Assembly: GCA_963693085.1 (NCBI GenBank)
Contig: OY856409.1
Span: 241,495,058-241,559,057 of the forward strand
From: Alisma plantago-aquatica
Lineage: Eukaryota; Streptophyta; Magnoliopsida; Alismatales; Alismataceae
DNA length: 64,000 nt
Reading direction: 5' to 3'
Part shown: in pieces, positions 34,179-45,824 of the stretch
Layout of the letters: each line of letters begins with the position of its first letter
Position numbering within the stretch: the first letter of the stretch is position 1
Translations under genes and position numbers: made by a program
The notes under the pieces: model-generated
Database searches by the model: none
Seen by the model: only the letters and a program-made list of their open reading frames with translations
Told to the model about the DNA's origin: nothing

Positions 34179-34995
34179 GATGTAATACATTCGAGTAGTA
34201 TATTTGTTTAGGGTTAAACACATTTCAAATTGGATGTTTACCCTTCCCTTGTTTCTTGTATTACTAAGTTGTATTATATTGTGGTAGAGAAATCAACTGT
34301 TATACATGTTCTTTATATTCCTTCTAAATACATAACATGTTGTACTTATCTATTGTAGTTGTTTAACCTACTAAGTCTATTTAATCGGTCTGAATTATTC
34401 ATTTAGTTGAATCTTCTTATCCAATTAATAATGTCATTTCCTGCTTAAGCATAATCTGTGTTTAGAATAGTTGTTGGAGAATAGTTATATCTCCCATGAG
34501 GACATGGGTCTCAGCCTCGTCATTCATCACATCTTTTTAGGAAGTCTCACGCGGTGCAATAGAGACTGTGCTGTCGAGAAAGAGAAGCTCTGAGATCAGT
34601 GAATGTAGAAGGTTGGATAAGTCGTTTTGTTGTGTAGGAGAGTCCTATGTGTCATCCTTGTACTCTCAAGTTGGGGAGGGTTGTGTCTTGTAGATGATAT
34701 GTACCTCGATATGTGAGCTGGTAGTATGCCTTGGTTGTATATATAGATTGTATGTGTGAATAGGTTATCTTTTATAATAGGTGTGTACGTGGCAGTTAGT
34801 CACTCTAAAGATGTAAATACCTATCATGGTAAGTGATATAGTATAGTTTGTGGACCTTGATGTAATATGTTTCCGCACATTATAGTTATATAAGTCAGTT
34901 TTAGTTTACCCTATTTGTTGGTAATGTGGTTTCTTAGCTATTAATCATGCGCTTGGGTTTTGAGTTATCTCGATCGGTGTGATTGGTGTGTCACA

Positions 34996-37900
34996 GTCGA
35001 AACCTATATCTAGTATGAATATTACATTCATTTGTGCTTCATGGTGATGGTATCCTAATTTTTATACCTAAACCAACTTGGACATGTTGAGATCTTAATG
35101 GGAACTAATATACATGTTATTCTTTGTTGAGTGGGTAGTTGATAACATATGATGTATGATTTTTTCATGATTTTTTACTACAATTGTAAACATGACCAAT
35201 TGTAGTCAATGTTGTACCTCCTTGTATATTAATCTCATTGTCTTTCACCTATTGAGATTAGTAAAGATGATTTCAGTTCTTTAACTGTATGTATTAATAT
35301 TATTTTCAATATTCTGGGGTTTCACTGAAGGTGTTATGTGGAGTTTTATGATTACTTGTCATGTTGTTGACATGTTGTATCTCTATATGTTTCTTGTGAC
35401 ATTCACATGTATATATGATGTTAGATGGTATCTCTTTTCCCTATGTTTTTTGAAAAGCATGCTCTATTCATAAAAGAAAAATGTACTTAGTTTCTCTACT
35501 ATCTTTACAGTCGAGTTCTGTTGTCAGCTAGTCTATTATGGATTTTCATATGATGATTTATCCTAATGATCGTATTAGGGTTTTTATGGCAAGGATGATC
35601 CTCAAAGAAATCATATTAAATAAATGGATAATAAAACTATACTTTTTTGTGTAAAAATTAGTCAAGTTGTTCACTCAAGATTGAGTTAAATATGATTCCT
35701 TATATGTGGTATCTTTTTCCAAGTAACAAAACATATGGACCTAACCAATTTATGTCCACCAATCATGAGGACTACAACTCTAGGTACATATAGAATATTA
35801 TCCATAAATATTTCCTTATACCCTCCCTTGACATGAACACTCTATGATAGGCATATGTATTCCTTCATCATTTATTGTTTTGACCTTCTCTTTCTCTAAC
35901 TAACAAATTTTACCCCACCAATATCAAGTTTCAAGACATTTACCAAGAAAATTTGAGATCTCAAGTCTCTTAGGTTCAATTTTTTTATTATTGTGGTATA
36001 GTGGAAATCAATTGTTAATACTTCATAGTTAAACCATACATGTGGAATATTCCTACTTCTGATTGTCACTAGTCCATTAATTTCATGTTCTATGGGAAAT
36101 TATCATCGAATTCAATTTCCAACTTTTTTCATTGTAAGGTATATCATGGGATTTTCCTATCCTAGGCTAGAGGGATTCTGACCTAGTAACCTAGGAAACT
36201 AAACTTTAAATTTTCTTGAATAGGATCTTATCATTACCTAAGTAAGAAAATTATTAATGATATTTAGCTAATTATCACTTTGAGTCCTTTTTTTATTTGT
36301 ATCTTCTACTACATTTTCATTGTGAATACTATGTTTAAGTTGCCTCTTTTAATTACATTAAATGGTCATTTTGGAGAAAGAAATTTTTTGTCAATTCTGG
36401 CAGAACTTTAAATTCAACAAGTTGAAGTATTATTCATGTGGTCATGAAACGTGACTAACAAATGATCCTATTTAAAAAAGCCTCAAATTAAGAAATAAAT
36501 GACACGCGGTCCTTCGTGGTGCAACACTTATAAATTGAGATCCAAAAAATTAAATTCAAACAACTAGTTACTACAACATAATATAAAAATAATTATATTA
36601 GTGTGATAATGATACAATGTTGGCTTTGTTTTTGTTATCATTTGTAACATTGGTCCTTTATCATCAAATGCAATCCTCCTTTAATCATTATGTTTTCTTT
36701 TAACAAATGAAAAAAGTGTTGTCACAATGAATATTTCACAACATGTTCCTAGTGTGTTTGTATTTCTTTGTAGCATTCTATCTACAACATATTTGTTATC
36801 TATGAATTGATGAATAACCTACCATTATAGGTATATAATAAATTATCTATTCAAACTATCATTAATCAATCATATTCAAATATGACACTACATATTTCAT
36901 ATGTTTGTAATTTCTCTGGTAGACAGTGCATTAGGGGATAAATTGAAAACCATCATGTTTTTATGGCTATATCAATTCATACCTCAATTCCTTGTGTGGT
37001 ATTTGTGGCCTGCATCTCGTATGTTACAATCTATGATAATTTACCATTGTATTTTAAGATTCTAGATTATACATGAGTTATTCTTGGTTTGTCATTATAG
37101 AATCTATCAATGGTACAATTCAGTGATGACAAAAAAGGTACTATGTAGTGTTTATCGTGTGATAGTACACAAATCTTAAAAATAAACTACTAATTAAGAT
37201 AAAAATCTAATCTTTGGTGGTTGATACCATAATTGTCAAGTTAGTTTTACTTTATTCGTCATCTTGTAATGTAACTGTCTCCAACATCTAGTTATGGCTA
37301 ATAAATAATAATTTTGGAATTTCTAAGAGTATATGTTTTGTGAAAGGACCATACCTATGATCTAATATACAATATGCATCACTAGGTAAGTAACTTCTCA
37401 AACTTTATTTAAAATCTATTACTAAAACTAATTAATATTTATTAATGGGCTTTGAAGCTATAATGAACTTTATATAATACACTTAAGGAAATAATTTAGT
37501 TGTATATTTTTGGAATATTTGAACTAGTCTTAGAAAACTACCACCCTCAATATATATTATCTTCGTGACAACATAACTAATTATTCTCTTAGTGACTATA
37601 CTTGAATGGTTTAAAGTTAAAAACCTACAATTTGGATTTGTCATTCTCTTAAAGGATATATTTTTATTGGTGATGTAACACGTTGAAATATGAAGAACCT
37701 TTTTAAATAACTTGGGAAACTATCTATAGATCTTGTCTATCATTGTATGATAAAATCTTATTAATACATTCCAAAATGTCCTGCTCATCCAACTAGGCTG
37801 CTAGTTGCATAAAATAATGTTACTCGTCACAGTGACTGACTTTTTGGCTACACTGTCAACTAAAATGTTGAGGTCTTTGCAGACGTGGATCATATAATGT

Positions 37901-38020
37901 ATGTGTGTACCTAATGAGCTTTAGGGCTAGGTGTTGTGTATTTTATCTTGGTTGGTGAATTGTTTACTTTCCTAGTAGTTTTACTTCCTTCTTGGACTGA
38001 AAGAGCAGTGGAGTCTTACA
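34996..38020. other. AT-rich stretch, nothing recognised
   Basis: No frame above 60 codons, no tandem array, and no LTR terminus or inverted repeat that I could support. It may be an old, unrecognisable element or intergenic DNA. Confidence 0.5.
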
Positions 38021-39611
38021 CTATATATCCATTGGTCTTGATGATCTTTGTCCCATGATGATCCCTTGTAGCTCAACATTGACAATTGTCATTGATATGC
38101 ATGGGACACCCATGCCCACGATACCTTTTTCATCTGGGTCATCACCAAGCACCCTCACATGCTCCATTGTGGTTGTTTGCATGAAATACCATACAAGTAA
38201 AGACGAGCTTGGTGTATCCATCCTTATGTCGGGTGAATGACCTAGATTCTTCCCTTTTGATACTGATTGGGATCATCCTCGGTAACAATCATACCAGTAT
38301 GTTGTTTGTTGAACATAGAATGTTGAATGAAGAGTGTCTCCTACCACAGTGGACAACCTCATTCCTAACAGGCCCAAAAAGTTTAATAGGAAACTATGAG
38401 AAATATAGCATGGGCTGTTGTTTGTTAGCCATGGAAGTGATAACACTGATCCACTCCTAGGAAGGTAAGGATAAGATGTCCTCATTCAAGCCAAGGTCTA
38501 GTCTTACCACAACAAATGTGAGGTCAAGGCTTTAGAATTTTCGATAAATCTGCCCTCTTTTTTCGGACTGCTCTATGAAAATTGTACCAGATACCTACCT
38601 CAGCCTAACAAATCAGTCTGACCTACTAGTTGAACCAACTAACAAGTATGATATACCGGACATCTTGATGGCGTACCATTAATTCTGCCCCCCTTCATGG
38701 TGATTCTAACTTCGCCACTGGCCCGGAACGGTATTTATTCACCTTACCCGCATGACCAATTAAACTTCCTCCCGATGCCCCTCGCTGTCATCAAGTTTTT
38801 TTTGTTAGTCATTTACGTGTCAATCAGCTTCAACGTCACTAAATAAACAACGGCATACACGAAGTCCATACGTGTGAGGGTTTTGGTCAACTTGCCTATT
38901 ACCCATCCTATGACGGGAAGGACAATTTCACACGAATGCGCAGGTGTACGACATACATAGATTTATGGCACATTGCTTTATAATATTAAACACATGCAAT
39001 AAGCTAGACGACAACGATCACTGGCCATTGACCCTATTCCTCTTACTCTGCCCATTTCATTGGACCATCTGATTATTGCTTCTGATGTTAATTATCTAAA
39101 ATTATCTAAGAGCTCTTCCTAAGCAACGAGAATCTTAAGCAAGCAGAGAAGACCAAACAGGATGAAATACAAACACCAGTGCTATCAAAAAAGAGGAACA
39201 ACCAGAGACAAATGACAAGTAGAAGACGCCGATGGCACGCACGCCACTGTATTTGTCAAACAAATGTGATGTGATAGGCTGGACCAAATGCCAGCATTGA
39301 TTTGGCTAGTCAATTGCCCGCGCCACACGAAATTAAACTCGAATGAACTATATGTATGCATGATTGGCGTCCCCGATACCAATAATTAGAGTGGGAATGG
39401 AGGGTCGGGACGTCGTCGCTCGTCAAACGCTAGCTTGTCACTTGGTCTACTCGCCACATATTTTTTGAATTCCACTCGGGACTCCTTTCCGCACCATTCA
39501 CAGCCCTACCTTTGCTTGCTGACCAGATTTAATCCTTGCACCACTTGGACAAATAATCCATAATCGTGAAAGTATGGGTGTTGGATTATATTTGCAAGAG
39601 CTTTGCTATAT
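38021..39611. other. Unassigned, somewhat GC-richer stretch
   Basis: Base composition is more balanced than in the neighbours, especially 38640-39600. Overlapping short frames of 61-83 codons on both strands near 38021-38485 have no recognisable domain. The plus strand near 38690-38722 (GCCCCCCTTCATGG, then CTTCGCCACTGG) resembles a terminus seen in some plant DNA transposons, but no partner end was found. It could hold low-copy flanking DNA of a gene outside the window. Confidence 0.35.
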
Positions 39612-39722
39612 AGAGTCATTCCTAGACTCCCAATTGGGCGAACACTCTAGCTGTTGATGTACTTGATTTATTGGTTTTGCTCCCCAACGCACGAGAGAGA
39701 AGCGTGAGTGGGAGAAAAAGAT

Positions 39723-39733
39723 GGGGGGGGGGG
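39723..39733. repeat. G11 homopolymer
   Basis: Eleven consecutive Gs lie within GA-rich DNA near the left end of the foldback-like block. It may be length-polymorphic or prone to sequencing error. Confidence 0.9.
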
Positions 39734-40009
39734 TGTGGATGGAGAGAGGGGAGTGAGTAGAGAGAGTGGTTGTAGGAGAGAAAAAAAATAAAAAAGCTAT
39801 TTTTGTTAATAACTTTTGAACCGTAATGTATATTTTGACAAAATAAACACGATTGCACTTTGTACGAAAAATATGTTACAACAAGATTCAGTTCGATATA
39901 TTTAAAAAAAATATGTACAAGCTAAAAAAAGAAGATATAAAGTGATTGTAAAAAGTCATAAAGAGGTGAGACTTATAACTTTTAATCTATAATGAGTTTT
40001 ATAATAAAA

Positions 40010-40245
40010 TAAAAAATGTGATAACATGGATATCATGTACAACATGAATAACATGGATAATACAAATATCATGTACAATATGAAATAAAATATGATTTGA
40101 CATGAGATAACATAGATAATATGAAATAATATAGATAACATGGAATAAAATGAATAATATGGGTAACATGTATAGCATGAAAGATAACATGAATAACATG
40201 CACAATATGAATATCACAGACAACATTCATAACATTGTAATATAA
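40010..40245. repeat. Minisatellite with ~10-bp unit (ATAACATGGA type)
   Basis: The words ATAACATGGA, ATATCATGTA, CAACATGAAT, ATAATATGAA and GTAACATGTA follow each other at about 10-bp steps for roughly 230 bp. The unit length is close to one helical turn. It makes spurious hydrophobic repeat frames on the minus strand (MLFMLYMISML and similar). Shorter runs of the same word recur at about 40700-40740, 41200-41230 and 41435-41480. Confidence 0.8.
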
Positions 40246-40349
40246 ATAATATTTGTGACATATAATTTATTTTGTAACGCGGATAATATGATTAATATAA
40301 AATTTGATATGGGAAAATATCGAAACTATATTTTAAAGTATTTCTGTAG

Positions 40350-42270
40350 CGAACGCAACGACTTTTATTTTGTCAAAAAATTGATTTTTGTATGAAAGAT
40401 ATTAAACAATAATGAGTTGTTATTTTTCCCTCTCGTACAACCACTCACTCTAACATTGGTCATGTTTTAAAATATTTTTTGAGAGAAATTTATAGTGTTT
40501 ATTTTGTGGAAAAATTGATTACAGTTTGAGTGATATTAGCAAAAATAATTTTGTTTTACTCTCCTAGAATAGGAGAGAAGTAGTGTGATTTGTTTTTTAA
40601 AGTATGTTAATATTGGTCTTATTTTAAAGAATTATTTGTAAGGAACACAACGATTTTATTTCTTCAAAAAATTATTACGGTATGTAAGATATTAGAAAAA
40701 TTACATCACGGATAACATAAGTAATATTGAATGACATTTGTAATGAAAAAAATATTTTTGTAATATGGATAATAGGATTAACATAAATTTTGACATGGGA
40801 TGACATCAAAACTATATTTTAAAGTATTTTTGTACCGAACTTAATGATTTTTATTTCGTCAAAAAATTGATTTTGATATGAAAAATATTAGCAATAATAA
40901 GTTGTTTTTTCTCTTTCCTACAACCACCCCCTCTAACGTTGGTCCTATTTTAAAGTTTTTTTTTTGTGAGGAATTTATAGTTAATATTTCATCAAAAAAA
41001 TGATTAGGGTTTGAATGGTATTAGTAAAAATAACTAGCTTTTCTTTCTCTCCTGCAATAGGAGAGAAGTAGTGTGATTTATTTTTTTTATCAAAAGTATA
41101 TTAATATTGGTCTTATTTTAAATTATTATTTGTAAGGAAGGAAATAATATTATTTTTTTCAAAATATTTATTATGGTTTGAAAGACATTAGCAAAAATAC
41201 CACATGGATAACATAAATAATATTGAATACCATTTATAATTGGTTACAATTAGATGATATTAGCAAAAATAACTTTTTCTCTCTCTCGAGGAATAGGAGA
41301 GACGTAGTGTGATTTTTTATTATTAAAAGTATGTAAATATTTATCTTATTTTAAAATATTATTGGTAAGAAACGCAACAGTTTTATTTCTTCAAAAAAAT
41401 TATTATGGTGTGAAAGATATTAGTAAAAATACAACATGGATAACATGGATAACATGAATAATATAAATAATATTGAATAACATTTGTAACGTAAAAATTG
41501 TTATTAAACATATAATTAACATAAATTTTGATATGAGATAACATCAAAACTATGTTTTAAAGTATTTTTGTAGAGAATGTAACAATTTTTATTTTGTAAA
41601 AAAATTGTTTTTGGTATGAAAAATATTAGTAATAATAAATGGTTCTTTTTTTCTCTATCCTACAACCACTATCTCTAACGTTGATCTTGTTTAAAAGTAT
41701 ATTTTTAAGGAAGACAACAATTTTGTTTCTTAAAAAATTATTACGATTTGAAAGATATTAGCAAAAATACAATTTAGATAACATAAATAACATTGAATAA
41801 GATTTGTAATGTAAAATCAGATCATAGATAATGTACGACACTACTTCCCTCATATTTTTGATATTTTTGTAACGTAAAATATTTTTCTTTTGATGTAACA
41901 TGTTATCCCATGTGTTATATATATTTCATTAAAATTTTTATCACCAAAGGATGTCGATATTAATCTTATTTTAAAGTGTTATTTGTAAGAAGTGCAATAA
42001 TATTTATTTCGTCAATAATTCCATTACCATTTAAAAGTTATTAAATAAAATATGTTCTCATTTTTCTCTCTCCTACGATCATTTTCTTTCTCCGCTCCTT
42101 AAAAAAATTATCATCAAAGTATAACAACATTAGTCTTATTTTAAAGCATTTTTTATAAAGAGTGCAATAGTATTTATTTTGTCGAAAAATGTATTATCCT
42201 TTAAAAGTTATTAACAAAAATGTGTTTTCTTTTTTTTCCTCTCCTACAACAACTTTCTTTCTGCATTCCT
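40350..42270 (+). repeat. Degenerate satellite array, ~160-bp basic unit with higher-order spacing
   Basis: The landmark GGTCTTATTTTAAAG and variants recurs near 40461, 40617, 40943, 41112, 41343, 41685, 41962 and 42131. Intervals are about 155-170 bp, or roughly double. Each unit runs: CTCTCCTACAAC; NTTGGTCTTATTTTAAAG; GTAAGGAANGCAACGAT; TTATTTCNTCAAAAAATT; ATGAAAGATATTAGCAAAAAT. Units containing the 10-bp words alternate with ones that lack them. Confidence 0.8.
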
Positions 42271-42417
42271 CATGCCACTCTCTCTTGGAGCCCCCTCTCT
42301 TGAACCTCTCTCTCTCATTCACATTAGCCAATGCATTGTCTCACGCACTCTAACAGTCAGCATGTGGAGGCTTCTCGGGCAGAGTGCACGCCCAAAACGA
42401 GGCATAGTTCACTAGTA

Positions 42418-42790
42418 GACGAATTACCGTTCTGTTTCTCGTGTGAGTTGGTCGTCTGGGTATCATTTTCCTATTTGAAATAGGAAAAAGATAAAGTTGT
42501 TTTGATTGGCGAACTCTCTCTGAACATTGCAGATTATCGAAATACAATCAATTGATAAACTTATTAATCATGGCATAATGTGATGCCAACCGTGTTGGTA
42601 CGCTACTACGTTGTCAAGCTTCTAGGAGGGTTTGTGCTCCTTAGAGATGGCCGGGACCGTATTATTCTGTCTTTAGGGATTGAAACATTTCATGGTCTCA
42701 ATTCTTCCCTGTGATTCCTTCACCAAATATTAAGTTGAAAACCCAATAGAATTGTGCCATCAATTGAGAATTTGGGTTCACCGGATCTAT
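42418..42790. other. Short spacer without recognised features
   Basis: No ORF or repeat is supported here. It separates the foldback-like block from the 110-bp tandem array. Confidence 0.4.
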
Positions 42791-42791
42791 A

Positions 42792-43320
42792 CCTTACGAA
42801 GTCTTGATGTAACTTGGGTTTTTGAAAAGATTTTAAAAAAGGCACAAATAAATGTCTTTAACCTCTTTGAGTTTTGCAAATCTAGTTTACCATGATCAAT
42901 ATCTTATGAAGGGTCGATGTAGATTGGGTTTTCTATTTTTTTTTTCAAAAAGAAGAACATAGAATCTCCAACCTATTTTGATATTTAAATCTAGATTTAT
43001 AAAGATAAGTACCTTATGAAGGCTTGATGTAGGTTGGATATTGAAAGAAGGTTTTAACAAAAGAAAGAAATTTATAATCTTCAATTTTTGTGTGGTTGAT
43101 AGGTTCATTAACTCAACACCTTATGAAGGCTTCTATAGTTCAGGTTTTCAAAAAAGGTTACATGTAAAGGCACAAATTAGAATCTCAAAGATGTTTGGGT
43201 CTTGAAAATTTGGGTTTAACTTGATCAAGACCTTATGAAGGTTTGATAGAGCTCAAGTTCTTAAAGGAGGTTCTTCCAAAATGTAGAAATTATAATCTTT
43301 ATCCTGGTTGGGTTTTCAAA
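42792..43320. repeat. Tandem array, ~110-bp unit, five copies
   Basis: The landmark CCTTATGAAGGCTTGATGTA and variants starts at 42792, 42902, 43012, 43119 and 43231, steps of 107-112 bp. Within each unit, TTGGGTTTTNNAAAAAAGG and an AATCTNNAACCT block recur in the same order. The copies are diverged but alignable. Confidence 0.9.
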
Positions 43321-43324
43321 AGTT

Positions 43325-43760
43325 GGTTATACCAAGGGGTCAAAATTTTTGTAACATGTGAGACTATGTTTGGTTATGGAAAAGGTGGATTTACTAAGGA
43401 ATTAAAAGTTTTGAAGCATTATGATTCAAACTACGATTTAAAAAAAGTTGCATGCATCAAGAGTCAAAAGTTCAACATCATTTTTATATTATCATGAATC
43501 ATAAAGAAGGTGGTTTTACCACAGGATTGAATGCTCAAAAGTATTGCAACATTGCCTTTCATTTTTTGAGAAAGGTTAACTATGGAGTCAAAAGTTTGAC
43601 AATATTTTGATTTGATTTGTAGTTTTCAAAGAACACATTTACCAATGAATAAAATATATGAGGCATTTCAACTCTATCTTGGGTTTTTAGAGAAAAGGTG
43701 GGTATGCTTTTAGCAAGTTCTGCATAAAATAGTCACCTCCCCCATTTTATCCCTCATAAC
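43325..43760. repeat. Tandem array, ~62-bp unit, about seven copies
   Basis: The landmark GGTNNTTTTACCNAGGAGTCAAAAGTT recurs near 43325, 43384, 43447, 43509, 43574, 43635 and 43697, steps of 59-65 bp. The unit is roughly half the length of the 110-bp array that it abuts and shares its GGTTTTNAAAAAAGG character, so the two may be related. A 84-codon frame at 43243-43497 is a by-product of the repeats. Confidence 0.8.
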
Positions 43761-44399
43761 TTCAATAAATATATTGCCAACCTCTCTAAACATGTATTTA
43801 TAGTTGGTGAAATAAATGTCATTATATCGCCTAGGGGTACAATATACTTCATATGACATAGGCCTCTAGGTTCACTAGGCTAGGGTACTACCCTTCATAT
43901 ACATGCTCATCATAATGGACATAATCAATTGCATGTAAAAGAGAGTTAATATGTTCAAGGATGAACATTCCCCATCTTGCACATGAAACTTGTCACTATC
44001 CGTGCCTTAGTGTCTTTTGGACCAAGAAACATGAGTGACGCTCTTCCATTTTTGTCACTTTATGAGGTTGACAGTGTAAAAGAGCAAAGTGCTTAGTTTT
44101 GAACCAAATACACAGTTTTGTGCAACAAAATTGCAATACAAGGGCACATAAGATAACAAGATATTGAAAATTAATGGTATATTATGAAACATAAATGCAT
44201 TTCCTTACAAATATTGCAATACAATCATCATTGATTTTTATTGTCCACTAAAGGGTAGCTTGGATGGATCACATGATGATGGGAACCCAATGTTTTCATA
44301 TCTCATAAAAAATACTGAATAAAATAGTTTCTAAATAATAAATAAAAAAATAGCGATAGAAGATAAAGAAAACTTCGTAGTTGGGAAAAGGGTTTGAAG
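43761..44399. other. Unassigned stretch before the hAT MITE
   Basis: No ORF, repeat or element terminus is supported in this AT-rich stretch. Confidence 0.4.
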
Positions 44400-44407
44400 A
44401 TTATGAG

Positions 44408-44955
44408 TAGGGGTGAGCATTTGATTAATTCGGTCGGTTACGGTTAATTCGGTTCGATTAAATGGTTAATTTGTGGTTTGAGATTTTAACCATTAATCTA
44501 ACCAAATTGAGTCGGTTAATTCAGTTATTGTCCAATCGGTTAATTCGGTCGGTTAATTTGGTTAACCAAATAACACTCGTGTAATAATATTATATGAAAT
44601 AGTCATAGAATTTGGGATAATATTGTTATATTATAGTAGTATTGTTGTAAATTTAATTTTGTATGGCTCGTAAAAACTTGATTACTATGTATATGAGGAA
44701 ATATTTTGAAATAAAAGTACAACTATATATGTATATATGCATGTGTAGGATATTATTTATGAATAAATTCTGACTATTCAGTTAATTCAGTTCACCAAAC
44801 CAAAAATATCTTTAACCATCAAATTAACCATTTAACCGATAAACTGAAATAAATTAACCAAATTAACCGAATTAACCAAATCGACCCAATAAAATTAATC
44901 ATTCGAAATTAACCATTCGGTTAATCAGTTATTAACCAAATTCTGCTCACCCCTA
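44408..44955. mobile_element. hAT-type non-autonomous transposon (MITE), 548 bp, with TSD
   Basis: Ends TAGGGGTGAGCA and TGCTCACCCCTA are perfect 12-bp terminal inverted repeats of the hAT kind. They are flanked by ATTATGAG (44400-44407) and ATTGTGAG (44956-44963), an 8-bp target duplication with one transition; 8 bp is the hAT signature. Subterminal regions are packed with the word GGTTAATTCGG and its complement CCGAATTAACC, in opposite orientation on the two sides, making long imperfect foldback arms. Such subterminal words are typical binding sites for the transposase. There is no coding sequence, so it depends on a hAT transposase elsewhere. Confidence 0.93.
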
Positions 44956-44963
44956 ATTGTGAG

Positions 44964-45824
44964 AGTGATACACGTAAGAAGGACATGTCAAATTGAAAAT
45001 GTAATGAGATTCATGGCCTCTAGGAACACATGTGCATAGAACTAGTCCTCCCTTTTATCAAGATACTAGTAAGGGCACATGCAAAGCACGTGACTTATGG
45101 TTCTAACCATTTTTATAAATGAATGGAACCTATGAAAAGTCACCACATAAATACAAACCGTACGAGTATATTGTTAATAAATGGAAAAAACCTTATTTCT
45201 TTTATTTGTAGGAATGTATATATTCCATTGTTTTCATGTATTGACTATCTGAAGCCAATGGGGGATGAACTCATCATGCACCCCAAATCACAACAAAGGT
45301 GTATTGCAAGACAATGAGTTGGTAAATCGTGGATTAGTGTAGTTCTTGATTGGAAGATGGCATTTTTTTTAAATTTTCAATGGCATACACATAGATATAT
45401 ATATCATATTTATGTTCCCATGGCCCTTCACTTTCACATGTAAGCCATTCATTCTATGAATTCATTTGAATATCCACTGTATCAATGATCACAAATATCT
45501 TCCATTATGATGTATTTGATTCTTTCTCTCTTAAAAAATATTGACTTTATTCATGTCATCATTGTGTCTTAAATATGAGACCACGTGGCGAGAAATAAAA
45601 GATCTAACTATTTGGGTGTTCCATCTTGAAAAATATATTTGATTCTTTCACTTCAACATATTTAATTTGCTATTAATAGTTAATTCTATTTCACTCATAC
45701 ACTTCTCAAAATTCTTATTCAAGATGTGTACTCTAAAGTAGTCATCATTCTAAAATTAAATAAATTCAACAGTTAAAACATGCTCAATATTGGATAAACA
45801 TGCAAAGAGCCTATTTGTTCTTGA
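44964..45824. other. Unassigned stretch right of the hAT MITE
   Basis: Nothing beyond short frames (up to 66 codons) is seen. No element boundary can be supported. Confidence 0.4.

Larger units (their letters stand above)
31058..34995 (+). mobile_element. Family A LTR copy A4, probable solo LTR (3,938 bp)
   Basis: It starts TGTAAGAACCC and ends GGTGTGTCACA, the same termini as A2 in the opposite orientation. GGGCATATATACC at 31785-31790 is a TATA box about 730 bp in, followed by a CT-rich leader. A GGTCGCTATG-word array spans about 31500-33000, and the AATAAAA box is at 34172-34178. Neither flank shows a polypurine tract or primer site, so it looks like a solo LTR. Flanking pentamers ATCAA and GTCGA match at 3 of 5 positions, which is only weak support for a decayed target duplication. 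Confidence 0.75.
39612..42417. mobile_element. Foldback-like element: inverted degenerate satellite arms, about 2.8 kb
   Basis: The left end reads GAGTCATTCCTAGACTCCC then AATTGGGCGAACACTCT (to 39648). Its reverse complement aligns, imperfectly, with the right end AGAGTGCACGCCC then AAAACGAGGCATAG (from 42381). Inside, the left arm (about 39765-40000) carries the reverse complement of units that run forward at 40350-42270: TAATAACTTTTGAACCG, GACAAAATAAACACGATTGC and GTTGTAGGAGAGAA against AAAAGTTATTAACAAAAAT, TTTATTTTGTCGAAAAAT and CTCTCCTACAAC. A 10-bp minisatellite sits between the arms. There is no coding sequence. A foldback or MULE-like origin is possible; I found no clear target duplication. 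Confidence 0.5.

Noticed and set aside
31053..35000. ATCAA/GTCGA as a proven target duplication of LTR A4
   Set aside because: Only 3 of 5 bases match, which is too weak to prove a solo LTR by itself.
38680..38730. Possible DNA-transposon terminus (GCCCCCCTTCATGG with CTTCGCCACTGG)
   Set aside because: It looks like a recurrent plant transposon end, but no partner end or target duplication was found.
39956..40226. Minus-strand frames rich in Met, Leu and Ile resembling membrane peptides
   Set aside because: They are translations of the 10-bp minisatellite.
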